DNA of 64,000 nt from Corynebacterium sp. ACRQK (GTDB lineage: Bacteria; Actinomycetota; Actinomycetes; Mycobacteriales; Mycobacteriaceae). Location of the stretch: NCBI RefSeq assembly GCF_022345965.1, contig NZ_JAKRMU010000002.1, positions 186,001-250,000 of the forward strand, in the 5' to 3' direction. The first letter of the stretch is position 1, and every line of letters starts with the position of its first letter. The position numbers were made by a program, and so were the translations under genes. The notes below the pieces were generated by a model that was given only the letters and a program-made list of their open reading frames with translations, made no database searches and was not told where the DNA came from. Shown piece after piece: positions 32,316-41,378 of this stretch.

Positions 32316-32678
32316 ATGTCTGACACCGTAACCACCGCACGCGCAACCGCGCGTTTCGTCCGCGTCACTCCGATGAAGGCACGCCGCGTGATCGACACGA
32401 TCCGTGGCAAGTCCGTCGAGGACGCACTGGCGATCCTGAAGTACGCTCCGCAGGCCGCTTCCGAGCCGGTCGCGAAGGTCGTTGCTTCGGCCGCCGCCAA
32501 CGCCGAGAACAACTTCGGCTTGGACCCGCAGACGCTGGTCGTCTCTGAGGCTTACGCCGACGAGGGGCCGACCATGCGCCGTTTCCGCCCCCGCGCCCAG
32601 GGTCGTGCATTCCACGTCCGCAAGCGCACCAGCCACATCACTGTGGTCGTCGAGAGCCAGAAGGGAAGTGCTCAGTAG
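32316..32678 (+). CDS. rplV: 50S ribosomal protein L22
   Basis: A 120-residue protein whose hairpin reaches into the exit tunnel. [20 protein letters not shown] and the loop with [21 protein letters not shown] are visible; no insertion or deletion of the type linked to macrolide resistance is apparent. Its stop TAG shares a base with the GTG of rpsC. Confidence 0.97.
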
Positions 32679-33421
32679 TGGGCCAGAAAATCCACCCCCA
32701 CGGCCTCCGGCTGGGTATCACTTCCGAGTGGCGCTCCCGCTGGTACGCCGACAAGCAGTACGCTGACTACCTCGCCGAGGACATCAAGATCCGCGACTTC
32801 CTGTCCGAGGGTCTTGACCGCGCCGGCATCGCCAACGTTGTCATCGAGCGCACCCACGACCGGGTTCGCGTTGACATCCACACTGCCCGCCCGGGCATTG
32901 TCATTGGCCGCCGCGGCTCCGAAGCTGACCGCATCCGCGGCCAGCTGGAGAAGCTCACCGGCAAGCAGGTTCAGCTGAACATCCTCGAAGTTAAGAACAT
33001 CGATGCCAACGCACAGCTGGTGGCACAGTCCATCGCTGAGCAGCTGACCAACCGCGTTGCCTTCCGTCGCGCTATGCGCAAGGCAATCCAGGGCGCTATG
33101 CGTCAGCCGCAGGTCAAGGGCATCAAGGTTGTTTGCTCCGGTCGCCTGGGCGGCGCGGAGATGGGCCGCACCGAGCGCTACCACGAGGGTCGCGTTCCGC
33201 TGCACACCCTCCGCGCTGAGATCGACTACGGCACCTACGAGGCCCACACCACCTTCGGACGCATCGGCGTCAAGGTGTGGATCTACAAGGGTGACGTCGT
33301 CGGCGGCCGTCGCGAGAGCCTGATGAATGCACGCGACGAGCGCCCGTCCCGCGGTCGTCGTGAGCGTCCACGTCGCGGTGGCGCACGTCGCCAGCGCGCT
33401 GAGCAGAAGCAGGAGGGCTAA
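32678..33421 (+). CDS. rpsC: 30S ribosomal protein S3
   Basis: A 247-residue protein at the mRNA entry site. It begins [14 protein letters not shown], has the KH-domain motif [16 protein letters not shown] (about 70) and the C-terminal [19 protein letters not shown]. The last 30 residues are an Arg-rich extension typical of actinobacteria. The start is GTG 32678, overlapping the rplV stop by one base. Confidence 0.97.
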   Translation: MGQKIHPHGLRLGITSEWRSRWYADKQYADYLAEDIKIRDFLSEGLDRAGIANVVIERTHDRVRVDIHTARPGIVIGRRGSEADRIRGQLEKLTGKQVQLNILEVKNIDANAQLVAQSIAEQLTNRVAFRRAMRKAIQGAMRQPQVKGIKVVCSGRLGGAEMGRTERYHEGRVPLHTLRAEIDYGTYEAHTTFGRIGVKVWIYKGDVVGGRRESLMNARDERPSRGRRERPRRGGARRQRAEQKQEG

Positions 33422-33426
33422 GACAC

Positions 33427-33843
33427 ATGCTTATCCCGAAGCGCGTTAAGTACCGTCGCCAGCACCGCCCGACCCGTCGTGGCGTGTCCAAGGGCGGCAA
33501 CCGCGTAACGTTCGGCGACTACGGCCTGCAGGCCCTGGAGCCGACCTACATCACCAACCGTCAGATCGAGTCCGCTCGTATCGCCATTAACCGCCACATG
33601 AAGCGTGGTGGCAAGGTGTGGATCAACATTTTCCCGGACCGTCCGCTGACCCAGAAGCCGCTCGGCGTGCGTATGGGTTCCGGTAAGGGCCCCGTGGAGA
33701 AGTGGGTTGCCAACATCAAGCCGGGTCGTATCCTCTTCGAGGCCTCTTACCCGAACGAAGAGGTCGCCCTGGAGGCACTGCGCCGTGCTGGTAACAAGCT
33801 GCCCTGCAAGGTTCGCATCGTGAAGAAGGAGGATCAGTTCTAA
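33427..33843 (+). CDS. rplP: 50S ribosomal protein L16
   Basis: A 138-residue protein near the A-site t[18 protein letters not shown], then [20 protein letters not shown] are characteristic. It starts five bases after rpsC and its TAA shares a base with the rpmC ATG (TAATG). Confidence 0.97.
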   Translation: MLIPKRVKYRRQHRPTRRGVSKGGNRVTFGDYGLQALEPTYITNRQIESARIAINRHMKRGGKVWINIFPDRPLTQKPLGVRMGSGKGPVEKWVANIKPGRILFEASYPNEEVALEALRRAGNKLPCKVRIVKKEDQF

Positions 33844-34076
33844 TGGCTACCGGAACTCCGGCACATGAGCTCCGCGAGCTCAACAACGAAGAGCTGACCA
33901 CCCGCCTGCGCGAGGCGAAGGAAGAGCTGTTCAACCTTCGCTTCCAGGCTGCGACCGGCCAGCTGACCAACAACCGTCGTCTGGGTGTTGTCAAGCGCGA
34001 CATCGCCCGCATCTACACCGTCCTGCGCGAGCGCGAGCTCGGGCTGTCTACCAACCCAGGTGGTGACGCAGCATGA
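33843..34076 (+). CDS. rpmC: 50S ribosomal protein L29
   Basis: A 77-residue helical-hairpin protein at the exit tunnel, with [20 protein letters not shown] and [24 protein letters not shown]. It overlaps rplP by one base and rpsQ by four (ATGA). Confidence 0.96.
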   Translation: MATGTPAHELRELNNEELTTRLREAKEELFNLRFQAATGQLTNNRRLGVVKRDIARIYTVLRERELGLSTNPGGDAA

Positions 34077-34366
34077 GTGAGGCAACCGTGAATGACAACG
34101 CAGCTGTGGAGAACGAGAAGGGCGCCCGCAAGGTCCGCTCCGGATACGTTGTTTCCACCAAGATGAACAAGACCATTGTGGTCGAGCTTGAGGACCGCAA
34201 GCAGCACGCACTGTACGGCAAGATCATGCGCCGTAACTCCCGCGTGAAGGTCCACGATGAGAACGAGACCGCCGGCGTAGGCGACCGCGTTCGCATCGAG
34301 GAGACCCGCCCGCTGTCCAAGGACAAGCACTTCCGCCTGACCGAGATCATCGAGAAGGCTCGCTAG
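34073..34366 (+). CDS. rpsQ: 30S ribosomal protein S17
   Basis: A 97-residue OB-fold rRNA-binding protein with a short N-terminal extension, then [20 protein letters not shown] and [19 protein letters not shown]. It is the last gene of this S10 operon. In many bacteria rplN follows within a few bases; here a terminator and the siderophore island follow. Confidence 0.97.
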   Translation: MSEATVNDNAAVENEKGARKVRSGYVVSTKMNKTIVVELEDRKQHALYGKIMRRNSRVKVHDENETAGVGDRVRIEETRPLSKDKHFRLTEIIEKAR

Positions 34367-34430
34367 TCCCTGCAGCTCTGAGAGCTCAGCCTGCTATGGC
34401 AGCTACGGCTGCTTAGGCGGCTGTAGCGCT

Positions 34431-34475
34431 AGACCCCCTCCCGCACTTTGCTGTGGTAGGGGGTCTTTTTCGTTT
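34431..34475 (+). terminator. Terminator of the S10 operon
   Basis: AGACCCCCT pairs with AGGGGGTCT around an 18-base loop and is followed by TTTTTCG. It closes the operon after rpsQ. Confidence 0.9.
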
Positions 34476-34762
34476 CTTGCTAACGCCCTCGCAGGGGACA
34501 AATGCTGTTGGGGTGTAGCGGAGGTAGGTAACTGCCGGCGTGGGGGTCTAACTTCGGGGCGTTTAGGACATTTGTCCCGGATGACCCGTGGAAAGTGCAG
34601 CGTTGAGCGTGGAGAGTGGAGGCACGGGTGAGGTTTGGAGGGTGGACCATGGCGAGTGGAGACCCTCACGGTGCGTCCGCGTGTACACGTGACCGAGTCA
34701 TGCCACACCCACCTGCATCTGTTCGGGTGTCAGCCTGTTGCCCGCCTAGACCCACATCTAGC
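34476..34762. other. Intergenic boundary of the siderophore island
   Basis: No gene is supported. The region carries copy A of a two-block repeat (34520-34590) and an inverted pair, GGGACAAATG (34496-34505) with CATTTGTCCC (34569-34578), that could form a large hairpin. The remainder is G-rich DNA without clear coding signs. Confidence 0.5.
34520..34590 (+). repeat. Two-block direct repeat, copy A
   Basis: Block 1, GGAGGTAGGTAACTGCCGG (34520-34538), and block 2, AGGACATTTGTC (34565-34576), recur in the same order and orientation at 57039-57099. The spacer is 26 bases here and 16 there. Block 2 contains GGACA-TT-TGTCC, a small inverted repeat. Confidence 0.8.
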
Positions 34763-34987
34763 TTAACTATCCAGCAGTTCGATCCAGGCCGTCAGCCGAG
34801 TATCCTCCGCTAAGTCGGCGAAGCTCACATCGTAGCCTTTCTCCTGCAGCCAAGTGAGAACCGTAACTAGCTGCAGAGAGTTCATACCCTGGTCATAGAG
34901 TTCCTCGGAAACCTCGATCTCCGCTGGCTCCATCTTCATCGTCTCGGCTACACATCCGCGCAACTGGTCTTCAGTGATTGGTTCCAT
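34763..34987 (-). CDS. Stand-alone aryl carrier protein
   Basis: A 74-residue carrier protein. The serine that takes the phosphopantetheine arm is in YDQGMNSLQLVTVLTWL (about residue 37), matching the carrier domain that is normally fused to isochorismatase in EntB/DhbB (ending ...FADLAEDTRLTAWIELL here). It should carry 2,3-dihydroxybenzoate, loaded by the ligase domain of the gene just upstream, to the first condensation domain of the NRPS. Its ATG overlaps the stop of that gene by one base, so it is last in the minus-strand operon. Separation from isochorismatase is unusual. Confidence 0.85.
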   Translation of the reverse strand: MEPITEDQLRGCVAETMKMEPAEIEVSEELYDQGMNSLQLVTVLTWLQEKGYDVSFADLAEDTRLTAWIELLDS

Positions 34988-37900
34988 TAGTTCGCTACCT
35001 CAATCTTCCGTTCGGCCGTGCTATCTGCGTTGTTCTGTTGGATTCGTTTATTCACTTTGCCCACCCCGGTGGTGGGGAACTCCTCCACGATGTGCACGTG
35101 GTCCGGTACTGCGAACCGCGCGATACCGGCAGCCCGAGCATGCTTCCGGACAGCAAGTGGCGTTAGATCATCCACCCCATCCCTCAGGATCACATAGGCC
35201 GTGATGGCTTCGCCCAGATTGTCGTCCGGAGTGCCAACCACCGAAACATCGTGGATATCCGGATGGCTGAGCAACGCGTTTTCGACTGCTTCCGGAGCCA
35301 CCTTTTCCCCACCGCGGTTGATCTGATCCTTTGCCCGGCCGACAACCGTCAGAGCACTATCGTCGACGGTGACGATGTCGCCAGTAATGTAAAAGCCATC
35401 TTCGGTGAATGCCCTAGAGTTGATCTCTTCAGCACGGTGATAGCCCCGGATCGTGTACGGCCCGCGGGTGAGTAGGTGTCCGGGGTGGCCTTCGGGGAGG
35501 GGGAGCGTGGCGTCATCAACAATGCAAATCTCATCGTGGCTGCTCATGGGGCGACCCTGTGTATTGATTATTTCCTCGGTCGAGGCGTTTAACGGTGTGA
35601 AGTTTACGAGTCCCTCAGCCATGCCGAAAACCTGTTGCAGTTGACAGTCGAGTTCCGGCCGGATGCGGCGGGCCACCTCGGCAGATAGCTTCGCCCCACC
35701 CACCCATAGCGTGCGCAGAGTGCGTAGGTCGTGGCGATCGCGAGCCGGTGCGTGGAGAATGCCCAGTACCGCCGGAGGTACCAGGGCGAGGTGAGTCGCA
35801 CCGTGGCGGTCAATGGCAGGCAGCAGATCGCTGGGCATCGGTGATTTGGCGAAAACGATGTGCGCTCCGCGCAGCAGCGCACCCAGAATTCCCGGCGAGC
35901 TGAGAGTGAAGTTATGCGCCGCGGGCAAAGCGACGAGCAGGCAAGATTCCGTCTCCAAGTCACAGGCTTGCAACGCACAACGGATCGAATAGAGATAATC
36001 CGCATGGGTTCGCGGGATTAGCTTCGGTAGGCCGGTCGTGCCACCGGAGAGTTGCAGGAACGCAAGCTCGTCTGCTTCTACATCGGCGGTTGGAGGGGCG
36101 GGTGACTCTTCGTTTGCAGCCTCCGAGTGCCCCGTTGATTCGGTAGCCCAGGGAGATTCGGCGGTCTCGTCGATGAGGATCGCTCGAACAGTGCGGCCAT
36201 CGTCCAGCGGCTCTTGTAGCGTGGCGTGGACGCCCGCAAGGTGCCGATCGGGGCGTGACGTGCTGATGTAGAAGCGTGCTGGCGCGTGGCTGGCGAAGTG
36301 GCGCACCTCCGTGGAGCCGAGGTCAGGCAAGGCGAAGATGGGAATGGCGCCGAGCTTCCATAATGCCAAGAGAGTTTCGAGGAACACCACACTATTGGGA
36401 AGCTGCAGGATGCAGCCATCGCCCCGGCGTACTCCGGCTTGGTGAAGGTAGTGGGCGGCGGTCTCGACGCTGTTGTCTAGTTCGTGCCAGGACAGGCTGC
36501 GGTGGCCGTCCGTCGTGGCGGGTCGATTGGGAAAGGTGGCAACCGTTTGCTGGAAGACATCCCAGTGGGTGTGGTGGGTCCATATTCCCTGGCGGTGGTA
36601 TTCCTGCGCGAGGGTACGGGGCATGTGGTTGGCCAGTACCTCTGGGCCGTGGCTTCCGTTAAGCGGGCTGAGGTGGGGCTCGGGATTGGGCGCTATGTGT
36701 GCTGACGGGGGCTGCGCGGTGCCTTCTGTATCTCCCTTTGCGGCCAGTCCCAACAGCGCACGCACCGGACCGAGTTTGAAGTTGGTTTCCTCGATCTCCT
36801 GGTCTGGCTGGGATTCGGCAACGATTCCGCCGCCGGCTCGGGCAGACACTTGGGAGCCTTGAACCGTGGCACTTCGGATAGCTACCCGCCACTCGCCATC
36901 GCCGTGGGAATCTGCGTATCCGATGGCGCCGCCGTACAGACCCCGCTCCGGCTCCTGCTGGCGCAAAAAGTCCAACGCAGCAGCGGACGGTGCTCCATTG
37001 ACTGCCGGAGTGGGGTGTAGCAACGCAGCCAACTCCAGAACGGAGGTATCAGGGTTCCGCAACGTGCCTTCGATATGGGTTCCTAGGTGCCAGGTGTGCG
37101 ACGTGGCGGTCAGCGTGGGTAATTCCGGAACGTGTAGCTGAGTACACAGGGGTTCAAGAACCTTCCGGATGGCCGTGGTCACGAAGCGGTGCTCGGCGAT
37201 GTCTTTGTGGGAGAGCGTGAGCTCAATTGCCCGCGCCCAGTCCGTCACCGGGTCCTCCGATCGAGCGATAGTTCCGGCCAGCGGGTGGGAAACAATCCGC
37301 GCGCCTTCCTTGCGGATCAGTAGCTCCGGGCTAGATCCCACGAAGAAAGCTTCTTCGGGGCCGTTAGTCGTAGCTACCAGGTGCCCGTGCCCCGTGGCGG
37401 AGGTTTCCATGAACCCTCGTAGCAGGGCTTCCGGCTCCACAGGGCTAGCCAGCGTGTACTCCTCCTCGCGGGAAAGCACCACCTTTTGAAACTCGCCACG
37501 CCCAATCGCCTCCACGGCACGGCTAACCCGCCGGCCATGCTCTTGCAGGCTGGGGCGTTGTGAGATGTCCACCACGTCGGGAACCAATGGAGCCGTCTTC
37601 CAACGCGGAGCTCCCGCGTGCCGCTGAAAGCTCTCGGGGGCCAGCAATACCGGTGCTGTGTCTGGATCGAAGGGCAGCGCTCCCACCACGACGTCTTCCC
37701 GTCCTGCCTCCGCCGCCCTACGAAGTGCTGCGGCGGCTTGCTCTACCGTGCCATAACGAGTTTTGACGCCGCAGGTTGTCAGAGTCTGGTCGCTGTCGCT
37801 CATGACAAAGCTGGGTGGGCCACTAGCCTCCCCACTGGGCGGACCATCGTGCACCTCCAGCTGTTTCAGCGCGCTGGCCGTATCCAGGCTTCTTCCACAG

Positions 37901-38493
37901 CGCTTGGCTACCCAATCAATCGTTTCCTGGTGGTCCTGTGCCGTGAAATCCGCAATTCCGTCCGTGATCACAAACGGCTGAATGTCCTTCATAAACGCAT
38001 CCACCGCGGTGACCTTGCAGCCCATGTGGCCATATACCCCGGTGATAATTAGCTGATCCCGCCGAGCGAAAGCCAGCGACTGGTAAAGGTCCGTGCGCTC
38101 GAATGCGGAATAGCGCCACTTCGTGAGTATCTGGTGATGCTTGCCTGGCGCCAACTCTTTGATGATCGACGCTTCCTCGGCTGTTTGTAAACCTTGTCCC
38201 CACATATCGCTTAAGAGCCCTCGTCGGGTGGGGTGCTGTTGCGGCGGCTGGGCGGAATAGAACACAGGAATACCCAGCTGATCCGCCGTGGTGATGAGGC
38301 GCGCAATGTTGGCGAGCGCCGAGTGTAGCGGTTCTTTGTTCCAGTCATAGGCAGCTAGGAAGTACTTCTGCATGTCGTGCACCAGCAGTGCTGCGCGTGC
38401 GGGCTCCAGGGCCCAGGATCTCGCCGGACAATCGGCGGGCAGTGTGGTGGATGGAGTGGGGATGGGATAGGGCGAAATGGGTGGAATCGCCAT
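34987..38493 (-). CDS. Fusion: isochorismatase / isochorismate synthase / DHB-AMP ligase
   Basis: A 1168-residue protein joining three catechol-siderophore enzymes. Residues about 25-215 are isochorismatase (LLVHDMQKYFL; GVYGHMGCKVTAVDAFMKDI; DGIADFTAQDH), as in EntB without its carrier domain. Residues about 235-590 are isochorismate synthase (EFQKVVLSREEEY; SHPLAGTIARSEDP; GLYGGAIGYAD; EIEETNFKLGP), as in EntC/DhbC. Residues about 620-1155 are 2,3-dihydroxybenzoate-AMP ligase (LSGGTTGLPKLIPRTHADY; GYHRAEEIN; RGGEKVAPEAVEN; catalytic Lys in TTGVGKVNKR), as in EntE/DhbE. Pro/Ser-rich linkers join the parts. With the dehydrogenase upstream this converts chorismate to enzyme-bound DHB. ATG 38493 has GAAAGG eight bases upstream; a start at 38538 is less supported. 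Key residues of all three parts look intact. Confidence 0.9.
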   Translation of the reverse strand: MAIPPISPYPIPTPSTTLPADCPARSWALEPARAALLVHDMQKYFLAAYDWNKEPLHSALANIARLITTADQLGIPVFYSAQPPQQHPTRRGLLSDMWGQGLQTAEEASIIKELAPGKHHQILTKWRYSAFERTDLYQSLAFARRDQLIITGVYGHMGCKVTAVDAFMKDIQPFVITDGIADFTAQDHQETIDWVAKRCGRSLDTASALKQLEVHDGPPSGEASGPPSFVMSDSDQTLTTCGVKTRYGTVEQAAAALRRAAEAGREDVVVGALPFDPDTAPVLLAPESFQRHAGAPRWKTAPLVPDVVDISQRPSLQEHGRRVSRAVEAIGRGEFQKVVLSREEEYTLASPVEPEALLRGFMETSATGHGHLVATTNGPEEAFFVGSSPELLIRKEGARIVSHPLAGTIARSEDPVTDWARAIELTLSHKDIAEHRFVTTAIRKVLEPLCTQLHVPELPTLTATSHTWHLGTHIEGTLRNPDTSVLELAALLHPTPAVNGAPSAAALDFLRQQEPERGLYGGAIGYADSHGDGEWRVAIRSATVQGSQVSARAGGGIVAESQPDQEIEETNFKLGPVRALLGLAAKGDTEGTAQPPSAHIAPNPEPHLSPLNGSHGPEVLANHMPRTLAQEYHRQGIWTHHTHWDVFQQTVATFPNRPATTDGHRSLSWHELDNSVETAAHYLHQAGVRRGDGCILQLPNSVVFLETLLALWKLGAIPIFALPDLGSTEVRHFASHAPARFYISTSRPDRHLAGVHATLQEPLDDGRTVRAILIDETAESPWATESTGHSEAANEESPAPPTADVEADELAFLQLSGGTTGLPKLIPRTHADYLYSIRCALQACDLETESCLLVALPAAHNFTLSSPGILGALLRGAHIVFAKSPMPSDLLPAIDRHGATHLALVPPAVLGILHAPARDRHDLRTLRTLWVGGAKLSAEVARRIRPELDCQLQQVFGMAEGLVNFTPLNASTEEIINTQGRPMSSHDEICIVDDATLPLPEGHPGHLLTRGPYTIRGYHRAEEINSRAFTEDGFYITGDIVTVDDSALTVVGRAKDQINRGGEKVAPEAVENALLSHPDIHDVSVVGTPDDNLGEAITAYVILRDGVDDLTPLAVRKHARAAGIARFAVPDHVHIVEEFPTTGVGKVNKRIQQNNADSTAERKIEVAN

Positions 38494-38530
38494 AGAGATA
38501 ACCTTTCGTTGGGCTGGTGGGGTACAGAGG

Positions 38531-39373
38531 CTAGGCATCTAGGGTGGCGCCACCATCAACACGGAGGTCGTGCATGGTGATGTGGCAGGCTGCAGGGGAG
38601 ATAAGAAAGAGGCATGCTGCCGCGATATCTTCTGGCTGCGCGATGCGTTGTAAGGGGATGCCTAACCGGTAGTCCTCCGGTACACCGGCAAGGGTCTGCG
38701 CGGCTCGATCCTCGCCGTGCCAGCTGGTGCGTAGCATCGCGGTGTCTGTGGAACCAGGGGATACGCTGTTGCAGCGCACCCCGTGTGGGGCGCACTCTAG
38801 CGCCAGAGTTTTCAACCAGGCAGTCGCTGCCGCTTTGGAAGCTCCATAGGAGGCCATGCGTGCCCGGGGCTGTGCTGCTGCATTGGAAGTCACTGCCACA
38901 ATTGCTCCAGTGCCGCGATCCACCATGTGCTGGGCGATTGCGGAGCATGTGCGGGCTAAGCCGGTGACGTTGACAGCGAAGTTGTTTTCCCAGGCTCCGG
39001 TCTCGTCGGGGTCCGTACCGATACCCGAGACTGTGTCAACTGTGTCAACTGCCGTGGGGCCCGTCAGTGCGCTATCTGGGATTAAGGTTCCCGCGCAGTG
39101 GATGAGTGCATCAATGTGCCCGTGAGCTGCCAGTGCTTTCGACAGGTGGCTTTCCACGCTGCGTGGGTCAGTCGGGTTTGAAGAGGTGATGTCTACTTCC
39201 GGTAGATCCCAGCCGATCACGGTGTGATCGTTCTGTCGTAGCAGGCGCACACACTCGCGGCCGATGCCTCCAGCAGCACCTGTCACGATCACCGTTTGTT
39301 GTAGTTGCGCTTGCTCCGGCGGCGACTCGGTTGGCTGCCGTGTAGCTAGGTGCGGAGGAATGTTGAAATCCAT
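38531..39373 (-). CDS. 2,3-dihydro-2,3-dihydroxybenzoate dehydrogenase
   Basis: A 280-residue short-chain dehydrogenase (EntA/DhbA type). The NAD-binding motif VTGAAGGIGRECVRLL is near residue 32, the catalytic YxxxK is in MASYGASKAA, and the closing HITMHDLRVDGGATLDA is typical. It oxidises 2,3-dihydro-DHB, made by the isochorismatase domain of the next gene, to 2,3-dihydroxybenzoate. The N-terminus is extended by about 25 residues. ATG 39373 is chosen; a GTG at 39382 is equally possible as neither has a clear ribosome-binding site. It lies between fepC-like and the fusion gene on the same strand. A DtxR-type box (39393-39411) sits just upstream. Confidence 0.88.
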   Translation of the reverse strand: MDFNIPPHLATRQPTESPPEQAQLQQTVIVTGAAGGIGRECVRLLRQNDHTVIGWDLPEVDITSSNPTDPRSVESHLSKALAAHGHIDALIHCAGTLIPDSALTGPTAVDTVDTVSGIGTDPDETGAWENNFAVNVTGLARTCSAIAQHMVDRGTGAIVAVTSNAAAQPRARMASYGASKAAATAWLKTLALECAPHGVRCNSVSPGSTDTAMLRTSWHGEDRAAQTLAGVPEDYRLGIPLQRIAQPEDIAAACLFLISPAACHITMHDLRVDGGATLDA

Positions 39374-39392
39374 AGCGGACACTGTAATCGAC

Positions 39393-39411
39393 TTAGGTTA
39401 GGCTAATCAAG
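39393..39411. promoter_or_regulatory. DtxR/DmdR1-type iron box
   Basis: TTAGGTTAGGCTAATCAAG matches the 19-bp DtxR consensus (TWAGGTTAGSCTAACCTWA) at 16 positions. It lies 11-20 bases before the DHB dehydrogenase start and overlaps the stop codon of the ATPase gene. It may define an internal iron-repressed promoter. Confidence 0.7.
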
Positions 39412-40278
39412 GGTGTTATTTTTGGATTTCTTGAGAGGGATGATGAGCGGGTCGCCAGTCTCCGGATCTTCGATCACCCGTGCTCGCAGGTCGAAAGCCC
39501 GCTGCAGTAGCTCTGCAGTAATGATCTCCGAAGGCGAACCGGAGGCCATCACCTGGCCTTCATTCATGACCACTAGATAATCGGAATAACGCACCGCAAG
39601 ATTTAGATCGTGCAGCACCATAACCACGGTGCGGCCAAGCCGTTGGCACAGGTCCTCAACCAGTTCCAAGATGTCCACGGAAGTCGCCAGGTCTAAGTAG
39701 GTGGTCGGCTCGTCGAGGAAAAGGATGTCGGTGTTCTGCGTCAACACCATGGAAATCCACACGCGCTGGCGCTGGCCGCCAGAGAGTTCATCCAGCGTGC
39801 GGTTAGCAAGATCCTTGGAATCTGTTTGCTCCAGGGCCTCGAGTACCGCCCCTTCGTCCGTGGAAGACCATTGCCGGAACCACGCCTGGTGTGGGTGCCG
39901 CCCGCGAGCCACCAGATCGGAGACCAGCAGGCCCTCTGGGGCCACGGGCGATTGGGGAAGTACGCCCAATAGTCGGGCGACCTCCTTGCGTTTCTTGGCC
40001 GTGATGTCCTGGTTATTCACACGAACGGTTCCCGTATTGAGGTCAAGTAGGCCGGACATGGCACGCAGCAATGTGGACTTACCGCAGCCGTTGGGCCCCA
40101 CGATGGTAGTAATCTTGCCCGCCGGGAACGTGGCGCTAAGGTCGCGGATGATGGTGCGCTCGCCGTAGCCCACCGTGATCGAGGACGCAACTACGCCGCT
40201 GGTGTCGCTTGGCTGTGCTGTATTTGGTAGTGCCGTGTTGTGCTGTGCTGTATTTGACTGGGGTGTGGAAGAGGTCAT
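39403..40278 (-). CDS. Siderophore ABC transporter ATP-binding protein (FepC-like)
   Basis: A 291-residue ABC ATPase. It has Walker A VGPNGCGKSTLLRAM, signature LSGGQRQRVWISMVL, Walker B ILFLDEPTTYLD and the switch MVLHDLN, the exact style of ferric-siderophore ATPases. The first 30 residues are a low-complexity Asn/Thr/Gln/Ala stretch absent from relatives, encoded by short repeats at about 40210-40262. Its ATG overlaps the stop of the permease gene upstream. It forms an import system with the two permeases; the binding lipoprotein is likely that encoded at 46426 on the other strand. Confidence 0.9.
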   Translation of the reverse strand: MTSSTPQSNTAQHNTALPNTAQPSDTSGVVASSITVGYGERTIIRDLSATFPAGKITTIVGPNGCGKSTLLRAMSGLLDLNTGTVRVNNQDITAKKRKEVARLLGVLPQSPVAPEGLLVSDLVARGRHPHQAWFRQWSSTDEGAVLEALEQTDSKDLANRTLDELSGGQRQRVWISMVLTQNTDILFLDEPTTYLDLATSVDILELVEDLCQRLGRTVVMVLHDLNLAVRYSDYLVVMNEGQVMASGSPSEIITAELLQRAFDLRARVIEDPETGDPLIIPLKKSKNNTLD

Positions 40279-41378
40279 GCGTCTGTGCTCCTAGTGCGTT
40301 GAACGAGCAGATAGATGAGGAAGATGCCACCTAGGGCGGAGGTCACAATGCCCACCGGAAGTTCCACCGGCAGAATCGCTTGGGTGACGATGTCCGCCCC
40401 CAGCAGCAGTACTGCACCGGTGAGCGCCGAAGCCGCAAGCGGTGGGGTGGGTACGCCGCACATTCGAAGGGCCACCTGGGGTGCTACGAAGGCGACGAAG
40501 CCGATGGGGCCGGCGGCGGAGACTGCTACCGCAGCTAGGGCCACGGCCAGCGCCAGCATCGCGACCTGTACACCGTTGACCCGCTGGCCGAGTGCCCGAG
40601 CCAGATCGGGTCCCAAAGTGGTGGCCAGCGCCTGGTAGCCGATCCAGGCCAGTAGGGGACAGCACGCGATCACCAGAATCACCATCGGGATGGTGGTATT
40701 CCAGCCCGCTGTGGCCAAGGAGCCTGTGAGCCAGAACTGCGCTTGGGTAGCATTCCGTAGCTCCGAGCGGATCATAAGGAAATTGATGTAGGAACTGAGC
40801 AGCGCGGTGATGATGATGCCAAAGAGCACTAGTCGGTAGGAATCCGCCTGGCGCCGCCACGCCAGTGCCCAGATCGCTGTAGCGCTGAGTATCGCCCCTA
40901 GTAGTGCGGCCAGAGGGATTCCGATTCCGGACAGCCAGCTGAGAAATCCGCTGCCACCGCCGAGGACGATGACCGTCACGGCCATGGCTGAGGCGCCCGT
41001 GGTGATACCAAGGATATCCGGGCTGGCCAGTGCGTTGCGGGTGACTGTCTGAGTTAGCGCGCCAGAAAGCCCCAAAGCACTGCCGACCGCGATGGCGGTT
41101 GCCACACGGGGCATGCGCCAGTCCAGGACCACTAGCCTTTCCACGCGGCTTCCATCCCCGCGGAAGACAACCTCCAGCACTCGGGAAACGGAGATGGGGA
41201 AATCACCTAGTCCAATGGAAAATGCTCCCAAGAAAACGATAAGGGCCGCGGCAATGAGGCATACAAGCAGCACTCGTGGGCGCCAAACGAAGGAGATTGG
41301 CCCGACCCTGAATGCCGGACGGCCTGGAACCCGCTCGGTAGCGGTGAGCCTATTGCGCGAAGTCTTGTTGAGCCCCAT
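40275..41378 (-). CDS. Siderophore ABC transporter permease (FecCD family, FepG-like)
   Basis: A 367-residue membrane permease with about ten helices. DWRMPRVATAIAVGSALGLSGAL, TRNALASPDILGITTGAS and GPIGFVAFVAPQVALRMCG are FecCD hallmarks. ATG 41378 (MGLNKTSRNRL) overlaps the upstream permease stop as ATGA; earlier in-frame codons lie inside that gene. It pairs with the adjacent permease as a heterodimer. Confidence 0.9.
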   Translation of the reverse strand: MGLNKTSRNRLTATERVPGRPAFRVGPISFVWRPRVLLVCLIAAALIVFLGAFSIGLGDFPISVSRVLEVVFRGDGSRVERLVVLDWRMPRVATAIAVGSALGLSGALTQTVTRNALASPDILGITTGASAMAVTVIVLGGGSGFLSWLSGIGIPLAALLGAILSATAIWALAWRRQADSYRLVLFGIIITALLSSYINFLMIRSELRNATQAQFWLTGSLATAGWNTTIPMVILVIACCPLLAWIGYQALATTLGPDLARALGQRVNGVQVAMLALAVALAAVAVSAAGPIGFVAFVAPQVALRMCGVPTPPLAASALTGAVLLLGADIVTQAILPVELPVGIVTSALGGIFLIYLLVQRTRSTDA

